From DATILI01 sp035476635 (GTDB lineage: Bacteria; Pseudomonadota; Gammaproteobacteria; Burkholderiales; Burkholderiaceae_C): DNA of 8,128 bases. Both the position numbers and the translations under genes were made by a program. The stretch covers positions 1-8,128 of the forward strand of contig DATILI010000014.1 of the NCBI GenBank assembly GCA_035476635.1. The letters are read 5' to 3'. Below are positions 1-3,940 of this stretch, one piece after another; within the stretch, counting starts at the first letter, position 1; each line of letters starts with the position of its first letter. Below the pieces are notes generated by a model. That model was given only the letters and a program-made list of their open reading frames with translations. It had not been told where the DNA came from and searched no databases.

Positions 1-218
1 CGCTCCATGCCGATCTCGAGCGCCGAGAGCAGCAGCAACAGGGACAGCATTTGCCCCGGAGCTGGCTGCTGGCCCGCAACGCGTGGCCGCAAAAGCAGGC
101 CGGCGCGCAGGCCTTCTCGAATCCAGTCCCAAGTGGAAAGAACATCGGTCGCGTCATTGGTCGCGTCATTGGTCGCGTCATTGGTCGCGTCATTGGTCGC
201 GTCATCGGTTGCATCCAT
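1..218 (-). CDS. Partial gene: probable membrane protein with N-terminal Asn-Asp-Ala-Thr repeats
   Basis: The frame is open from an ATG at 218-216 to the left edge, so only the first 72 residues are visible and the C-terminus is missing. Residues 2-24 are tandem tetrapeptides (DAT, DDAT, then four NDAT) encoded by the 12-bp repeat. After these come a Trp-containing amphipathic stretch (STWDWIREGLRAGLLLRPRV) and the start of a hydrophobic segment (MLSLLLLLSALEIGMER), which suggests an integral membrane protein with a short charged cytoplasmic N-terminus. Of the two other reading frames through the repeat, one has stops and the other gives a Met/Thr/Arg/Pro repeat followed by poor, Cys-rich sequence. 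No convincing ribosome-binding site precedes the ATG, and another start cannot be excluded. I do not recognise a named family. It diverges from the small gene at 275, with 56 nt between the start codons. Confidence 0.6.
   Translation of the reverse strand, partial: MDATDDATNDATNDATNDATNDATDVLSTWDWIREGLRAGLLLRPRVAGQQPAPGQMLSLLLLLSALEIGME
147..206. repeat. Five tandem copies of a 12-bp unit (coding minisatellite)
   Basis: The unit GGTCGCGTCATT occurs four times perfectly (147-194) and a fifth time with a terminal C (195-206). A degenerate sixth unit follows (207-218). On the minus strand each unit reads AATGACGCGACC, that is Asn-Asp-Ala-Thr, in frame with the partial gene at the left edge. Because 12 is divisible by three, gain or loss of copies would lengthen or shorten the protein without shifting its frame. 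Confidence 0.93.
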
Positions 219-262
219 GCGCGCATCATGCCATCGGACCCCTCTGGCACTTGCCCGGGTCC

Positions 263-268
263 AGGAGG
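263..268 (+). promoter_or_regulatory. Shine-Dalgarno site of the 76-residue membrane protein
   Basis: A perfect AGGAGG ends 6 nt before the ATG at 275. It is the main reason for calling 275 the start instead of the longer upstream-open frame. An in-frame ATG at 332, preceded by GGAGAAG, is a weaker alternative that would give 57 residues. Confidence 0.65.
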
Positions 269-274
269 ACAATC

Positions 275-505
275 ATGCTGGGCGCGGTAACTCAGGACCT
301 TGGCCAAGCACCGCTGCCGCTGGAGAAGCCGATGAAGCAACAGCGTTTTTGGGAAGTGGATCTGCGGATCCTGCTGCTGGAATTGTGGAACGAACTCTCC
401 GCATTTGGCATGACGCTGGTGGTGTTCCTGTTGCTTGGGCTGCCGGTGATCATTCCAACGCTGATCTTGTGGTTTTTGTCCTCGATCAACTTCAGCATGA
501 GGTGA
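275..505 (+). CDS. Small single-span membrane protein, unknown function
   Basis: The gene encodes 76 residues, starting at an ATG with a perfect ribosome-binding site. Residues 1-43 are polar to amphipathic (KQQRFWEVDLRILLLELWNE at 21-40). Residues about 44-69 form one strongly hydrophobic segment (MTLVVFLLLGLPVIIPTLIL at 46-65) with a Gly-Leu-Pro kink, and a short tail follows. I therefore predict a single transmembrane helix with a membrane-hugging helix before it. I do not recognise a family. The gene is convergent with fdhD (17 nt between stop codons) and divergent from the partial gene on its left, so it is probably its own transcription unit and unrelated to formate dehydrogenase. The opposite-strand frame across the same bases lacks a ribosome-binding site and family-like sequence. 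Reality as a gene is likely but not proven; start 332 remains possible. Confidence 0.6.
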   Translation: MLGAVTQDLGQAPLPLEKPMKQQRFWEVDLRILLLELWNELSAFGMTLVVFLLLGLPVIIPTLILWFLSSINFSMR

Positions 506-521
506 CAGAGGGCCGGCTTGC

Positions 522-1373
522 CTAGACCGGTACGCGGCGCGCAAGCTCAGGCTGCAGCTTGAGCCGTTCGGGCGCCGTGTAGCAAAGAAAGTGCTTGTTG
601 GTCGCGCGGCCGATCGCGCACAGGCCCAGGCGCTCGGCGATGGCGTGGCCCATCTGCGTGATGCCGCTGCGCGAGACCACGATGGGAACGCCCATTTGCG
701 CCGACTTGATGACCATCTCGCTGGTGAGGCGGCCCGTGGTGTAGAACAGCTTGTCGTCGCCGTGCATGGATTCATCGTCCTGCAGCCACATCCAGCCGGC
801 GATGGTGTCGATGGCGTTGTGCCGGCCCACGTCTTCGACGAACAGCAGCATCTCCTGGCCGCGAAACAAGGCACAGCCATGCACCGAGCCGGCCGACTTG
901 TAGGTGCTCTCCTGTAGCCGGATGGCGTTGAGCACGCCGTACAGGTCGGCCTGCGTGATGCAGGCCTGCGGCAGCGCCACGCTGTCGATCTCGTCCATCA
1001 GGTCGCCGAATACGCTGCCCTGGCCGCAGCCGGTGGTCACCACGCGCTTGGACGTGCGCTCGGCGATGTCGGCGATGCCCGCGCGCGTCTTGACTGCGGC
1101 GGCGCCCACCTCCCAATCCACGGTGATCGAGTCGATGTCCGCTGCCGAGCGCACCAGGCGCTGGTTGCGCAGGAAGCCCAGCACCAGCAGCTCGGGCCGC
1201 GCGCCCAGGGTCATCAAGGTGACCAGTTCGCGCTTGTCGACATAGACCGTGAGCGCGCGCTCGGCCGGAATCGAAATGGTCTCGTGTTCGCCGTGTTCGT
1301 TGATCACGTCGATCTCGCGGGTCAGCGGCGCGCTGGCCTGCGTCAGGAAGGGAAGCACGGGAGCAAGGGGCAT
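522..1373 (-). CDS. fdhD: Formate dehydrogenase accessory sulfurtransferase FdhD
   Basis: FdhD is a cytoplasmic protein that passes sulfur from a cysteine desulfurase to the bis-MGD cofactor, making the Mo/W sulfido ligand needed for FDH activity. The 283-residue product carries the family hallmarks: TVYVDKRELVTLMTLG (42-57), SVHGCALF (163-170), FVEDVGRHNAIDTIAG (178-193), YTTGRLTSEMVIKSA (211-225) and the SRSG-T segment (234-238). The usual CxxC loop reads GCGQG here (115-119), so only the first cysteine, Cys116, is present; E. coli FdhD has two (Cys121, Cys124). The frame is open further upstream to an ATG at 1430, but that would translate a terminator hairpin into unlikely sequence, so 1373 is chosen although no clear ribosome-binding site precedes it. 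It is the last gene of the FDH locus but is separated from the gene upstream by a strong terminator. Confidence 0.93.
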   Translation of the reverse strand: MPLAPVLPFLTQASAPLTREIDVINEHGEHETISIPAERALTVYVDKRELVTLMTLGARPELLVLGFLRNQRLVRSAADIDSITVDWEVGAAAVKTRAGIADIAERTSKRVVTTGCGQGSVFGDLMDEIDSVALPQACITQADLYGVLNAIRLQESTYKSAGSVHGCALFRGQEMLLFVEDVGRHNAIDTIAGWMWLQDDESMHGDDKLFYTTGRLTSEMVIKSAQMGVPIVVSRSGITQMGHAIAERLGLCAIGRATNKHFLCYTAPERLKLQPELARRVPV

Positions 1374-1390
1374 GCAGGCAAGGCTACAGC

Positions 1391-1424
1391 AAAAAGGGCC
1401 GCCGCCTCGCGGCGCGGCCCTTTT
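1391..1424. terminator. Strong rho-independent terminator, apparently bidirectional
   Basis: An inverted repeat pairs 1392-1402 with 1414-1424 perfectly (11 bp, AAAAGGGCCGC with its complement). Three more pairs follow after a one-base bulge, closing on a TCGC loop. A run of T follows the stem on either strand: five T on the minus strand, four on the plus. It lies 32 nt downstream of the stop of the 128-residue gene and only about 17 nt before the fdhD start. On the minus strand it should end most transcripts of the structural fdh operon before fdhD. Confidence 0.85.
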
Positions 1425-1456
1425 GGTCATGACACGGTTGCGGTCTCAGGGGCAGC

Positions 1457-1843
1457 TCAGGACTTCTTCGCCGGTGCCATCTCGGCCGCCGGCGTCTTGG
1501 TGCTGGGCGGGCTGGCGGCTGTGCCCGGTGGTGAGTGGGCACCGGCAGCTTCCGCCGGCTTGGCGTCGGGCGGCGTATAGGCGAAGGGCCCGGGGTCGCC
1601 GCAAGCCGGGGTTTCCTTGGGCGGCTTGATCTCCTTGCCCGCGGCCTTGGCTGTCTTTTGGTAGGCGGCGGCCACCTTGTCCTGCGACTTGCACAGCAGG
1701 TAGTTGTCGACCTTGCCGGTCCACGCGGTCTTGGCAGCGGCTTCCGCGGCCTTGGCCTTGGCCTCGTCGCTCACGGGCGGGAGTTTCGCCAAGGCGATGC
1801 CGCAGGCGGCGAACAAGACCGGTGCGATCCACAGCTTATTCAT
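1457..1843 (-). CDS. Small Sec-exported protein of unknown function in the FDH operon
   Basis: The product has 128 residues and no function I recognise. Residues 1-19 are a Sec signal peptide (short Lys-containing start, hydrophobic core, cleavage predicted after ALA19), so the mature protein is probably periplasmic. The mature part has an Ala/Lys-rich helical stretch (24-43), then WTGKVDNYLLCKSQDKVAAAY (41-61), and PPKETPACGDPGPFAYTPP (74-92). The two mature cysteines, Cys51 and Cys81, could form a disulfide. The C-terminal third (93-128) is a low-complexity Pro/Ala/Lys tail that looks disordered. The FAAC before Cys14 is a poor lipobox with no room for a signal peptide, so I do not call it a lipoprotein. 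GAGGAC lies 8 nt before the ATG. The gene begins 25 nt after the fdhC stop and ends just before the terminator, so it appears to be the last gene of the structural operon. Confidence 0.78.
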   Translation of the reverse strand: MNKLWIAPVLFAACGIALAKLPPVSDEAKAKAAEAAAKTAWTGKVDNYLLCKSQDKVAAAYQKTAKAAGKEIKPPKETPACGDPGPFAYTPPDAKPAEAAGAHSPPGTAASPPSTKTPAAEMAPAKKS

Positions 1844-1868
1844 GGTGTCCGTCCTCTTTTCTATTGCT

Positions 1869-3077
1869 TCATGCCCGCGCCGTGGGGCCTGGGCCCGGGT
1901 CTGCCGCCGCGGTGCTGCGCTGCGCCGCGATCTTGCCCGCCTTCACATCGTCATACCAGTATTCGTGGTGCTCCCTGGCCCAGGTCTCATCCACATAGCC
2001 GGTGCGCATGGCCGAGTAGGCGCCGCGCATGCCGAGGGTGCCGATGTAGATATGGCCGAGGAACAGGCACAACATCAGCACTGCCGCCGCCGCGTGCACC
2101 ATATGGGCGACCTGCATCGTGCCGCGCTCATAGACCAGGCCCGGCACGAGCTTGTCCAGCACCAGGCCCGAACTCACCACCGTGACGCCGAGAAAGAACA
2201 CGCCAGCCCAGAAGACGACTTTTTCTCCGGCATTGAACCGGTTGGAAGGAACCTCCTTGCCCGACAGCAGGCCACCGCCCTTGAGCAGCCATTGCAAGTC
2301 GCCGCGCTGCGGCCAGTTGTCGCGCAGGAAGGTGAAGAACACGATCACCAGCGATACGGCGAATACGGGGCCGGCAAAGTTGTGCGCCGTCTTCAAGGCA
2401 TAGGTGAGCCAGCCGAACAAGGTGCCGCCCATGATCGGCAGCAGGACAAACTTGCCGAAGGCCATGACCAGCCCGGAGATCGCGAGCACGGAAAACGCGA
2501 TGGCATTGCTCCAGTGGGCGGAGCGCTCGAACGGCGTGAAGCGCTCGATCCGGCGGCCGGTCGGTGCACCGTGCGTGCCGAGCGGCCCCTTGCCGAAATA
2601 GAACAGCGCGATGGCGCCCAGGATGATCAGGAACAGCGCGCCGCCGTAGGGGATGATCCAGTTGTTGCGCACCTGGCGCCAGGCCTCGCCCGCATTCGTC
2701 ATGCCCGAACCGGGGTACTGCACAAACCGCTGAATCAGGTTGCCCGCCTCGGGCGCCTGGCTTGCCGGCAGGCTCGAGTAACCGGTGGCCCCGGCCCCCA
2801 CGGCACGCCATACCGGCGCGTTGTTGCCGGGCTGCACCTTGCCGCGCTCGGCATTGCCTTGGCTTGCGTAGTTCGGGTCGGTGCTGGCGTCAGGCCGGAT
2901 CTCGAAAATATTGGCGCTCTTGATACCGCCCGGAGCTTCCGGTGCCGCTGCCGCTGCCGCTGCCGATGCGGCCGGCGCCGGCGGCTGCACCTGCAACTTG
3001 TCTTGTTGTGCAAGAGCTGCTGAACACAAGCCCAGCGACACCAGGGCCGTCGCAACCAGATTTCGGCATGCAGACAT
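1869..3077 (-). CDS. fdhC: Formate dehydrogenase gamma subunit (cytochrome b556), extended N-terminus
   Basis: This is the membrane anchor that takes electrons from the beta subunit through two b hemes to quinone. It has 402 residues, far longer than E. coli FdnI (about 217). Residues 1-23 are a Sec-type signal (cleavage after ALA23), 24-50 a Gln/Ala/Pro-rich linker with a seven-alanine run, and 51-140 a soluble, probably periplasmic region. Transmembrane segments lie near 141-161, 190-210, 233-252, 287-307 and 325-346. Candidate heme ligands match the FdnI pattern: His188 (in FERSAHW), His232 (KTAHNFAGP), His328 and His342, the last two 14 residues apart as in FdnI (155, 169); His325 is a further histidine. 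A TTG at 3098 is in frame, but the ATG at 3077 has AAAGGA 8 nt upstream and starts directly with the signal peptide. The gene follows the lipoprotein gene by 17 nt. Confidence 0.92.
   Translation of the reverse strand: MSACRNLVATALVSLGLCSAALAQQDKLQVQPPAPAASAAAAAAAPEAPGGIKSANIFEIRPDASTDPNYASQGNAERGKVQPGNNAPVWRAVGAGATGYSSLPASQAPEAGNLIQRFVQYPGSGMTNAGEAWRQVRNNWIIPYGGALFLIILGAIALFYFGKGPLGTHGAPTGRRIERFTPFERSAHWSNAIAFSVLAISGLVMAFGKFVLLPIMGGTLFGWLTYALKTAHNFAGPVFAVSLVIVFFTFLRDNWPQRGDLQWLLKGGGLLSGKEVPSNRFNAGEKVVFWAGVFFLGVTVVSSGLVLDKLVPGLVYERGTMQVAHMVHAAAAVLMLCLFLGHIYIGTLGMRGAYSAMRTGYVDETWAREHHEYWYDDVKAGKIAAQRSTAAADPGPGPTARA
2941..2964. repeat. GCTGCC hexamer run encoding a poly-alanine linker
   Basis: Three perfect GCTGCC units (2947-2964), preceded by one GGTGCC unit, lie within fdhC. 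On the minus strand they encode the alanine run just after the signal peptide of the gamma subunit. Copy number could slip in frame and alter the linker length. Confidence 0.8.
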
Positions 3078-3085
3078 GGAGGGCG

Positions 3086-3091
3086 TCCTTT
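3086..3091 (-). promoter_or_regulatory. Shine-Dalgarno site of fdhC
   Basis: AAAGGA on the minus strand lies 8 nt before the ATG at 3077 and just after the lipoprotein stop codon (3097-3095). It favours 3077 over the upstream in-frame TTG at 3098 as the fdhC start. Confidence 0.65.
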
Positions 3092-3094
3092 GCT

Positions 3095-3322
3095 TCAATT
3101 GGTGCGCGCGTAGTCGTTCTGGCCGTTTTGCGCCCGCGTGCGCAAATGCTGTTCCCAGCTGGCCTTGTCACCGGCTTTCCAGCCCGGCTCGGCAAATTTG
3201 CTTTCCCCAGTGCCACTGAAAGGCGCTGCATCCTGCTTGACGCCGCCCAGGCCCTGCGGCTTTTCCCCGCAGGCCGAAAGCACCATGACGGCCGCGGCCG
3301 CCACTATCAGGCTTTTCATCAT
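3095..3322 (-). CDS. Small lipoprotein coupled to the FDH beta subunit, unknown function
   Basis: The gene encodes 75 residues. Residues 1-17 form a lipoprotein signal with an orthodox lipobox LSAC, making Cys18 the lipid-bearing residue. Gly at +2 would, by the E. coli rule, allow sorting to the outer membrane. The mature chain is polar and ends in a Trp-rich segment: PGWKAGDKASWEQHLRTRAQ (46-65), then a Gln/Asn-rich tail (NGQNDYARTN). I recognise no named family. The start ATG (3322-3320) overlaps the fdhB stop in an ATGA arrangement, with GGGAG upstream, so translation is probably coupled to fdhB; a second ATG follows at once. fdhC begins 17 nt downstream. This tight position between beta and gamma suggests a role in assembly, stability or periplasmic placement of the FDH complex; that role is inference. 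Confidence 0.85.
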   Translation of the reverse strand: MMKSLIVAAAAVMVLSACGEKPQGLGGVKQDAAPFSGTGESKFAEPGWKAGDKASWEQHLRTRAQNGQNDYARTN

Positions 3323-3930
3323 GACTTGGCTCCCTGTGCGGCGGGCTTGGTGCCATAGGCCGTGCCCCAGCCCCAGACTTCCGCGCCCTTGCCGCGCTTG
3401 ACCACGCGGTTGCGGAAGATGTCGGCCACGACGTCGCCATCGCCGGCCAGAAGCGCCTTGGTCGAGCACATTTCGGCACAGGCCGGAAGCTTGCCCTCGG
3501 CCAGGCGATTGCGGCCGTATTTCTCGAACTCGGCCTGGCTGCCGTTGGCCTCGGGGCCGCCGGCGCAAAAGGTGCACTTGTCCATCTTGCCGCGCACGCC
3601 GAAGGTGCCGGCCGAGGGGAACTGCGGCGCGCCGAACGGGCAGGCATAGGAGCAGTAGCCGCAGCCGATGCATACGTCCTTGTCGTGCAGCACCACGCCT
3701 TCGTCGGTGCGATAGAAGCAGTTGACCGGGCACACCGCCATGCAGGGCGCGTCAGAGCAATGCATACAGGCCACGGAGATCGACTTCTCACCCGGGATGC
3801 CGTCATTCAAGGTGACCACGCGGCGCCGATTCACGCCCCATGGCACCTCATGCTCGTTCTTGCAGGCCGTGACGCAGCCGTTGCATTCGATGCAGCGTTC
3901 GGCGTCGCAGACAAACTTCATTCTTGCCAT
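3319..3930 (-). CDS. fdhB: Formate dehydrogenase beta subunit, four [4Fe-4S] ferredoxin
   Basis: This electron-transfer subunit links FdhA to the b-type cytochrome. The 203 residues hold sixteen cysteines in the four-cluster pattern of the FDH-N/DmsB family: C13-xx-C16-xx-C19-xxx-C23; C55-xx-C58-xxxx-C63-xxx-C67; C87-xx-C90-xx-C93-xxx-C97; and C119-xx-C122 with C151-xxx-C155. Extra cysteines are at 8 and 71. There is no signal peptide, as expected for a subunit exported as cargo with its Tat-bearing partner. Unlike E. coli FdnH/FdoH (about 294-300 residues), it has no C-terminal transmembrane anchor; the tail (VWGWGTAYGTKPAAQGAKS, 185-203) is short and polar. AAGGAG lies 6 nt before the ATG and overlaps the fdhA stop codon, so fdhA and fdhB are tightly linked (10 nt gap). 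The stop overlaps the start of the lipoprotein gene. Confidence 0.96.
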   Translation of the reverse strand: MARMKFVCDAERCIECNGCVTACKNEHEVPWGVNRRRVVTLNDGIPGEKSISVACMHCSDAPCMAVCPVNCFYRTDEGVVLHDKDVCIGCGYCSYACPFGAPQFPSAGTFGVRGKMDKCTFCAGGPEANGSQAEFEKYGRNRLAEGKLPACAEMCSTKALLAGDGDVVADIFRNRVVKRGKGAEVWGWGTAYGTKPAAQGAKS

Positions 3931-3940
3931 GTCGATCTCC

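Noticed and set aside
7..525. Plus-strand frame with a Val-Ala-Ser-Leu repeat across the minisatellite
   Set aside because: It runs through the small membrane gene in another frame and has no ribosome-binding site. The minus-strand reading of the repeat gives a more coherent protein.
513..530. CCGG...CCGG stem between the convergent stops of the small gene and fdhD
   Set aside because: Only four base pairs with a ten-base loop and no T run; too weak to call a terminator.
1374..1430. Longer FdhD N-terminus starting at ATG 1430
   Set aside because: It would translate the terminator hairpin into Arg/Gly/Cys-rich sequence unlike the family; the ATG at 1373 matches the usual FdhD start.
1704..3023. 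439-codon plus-strand open frame opposite fdhC
   Set aside because: It has an Arg/His-rich composition without motifs and lies exactly antisense to a clear cytochrome b subunit with conserved histidines.
3078..3098. TTG start for fdhC at 3098
   Set aside because: It overlaps the lipoprotein stop and includes the AAAGGA site; the ATG at 3077 has good spacing and begins the signal peptide directly.
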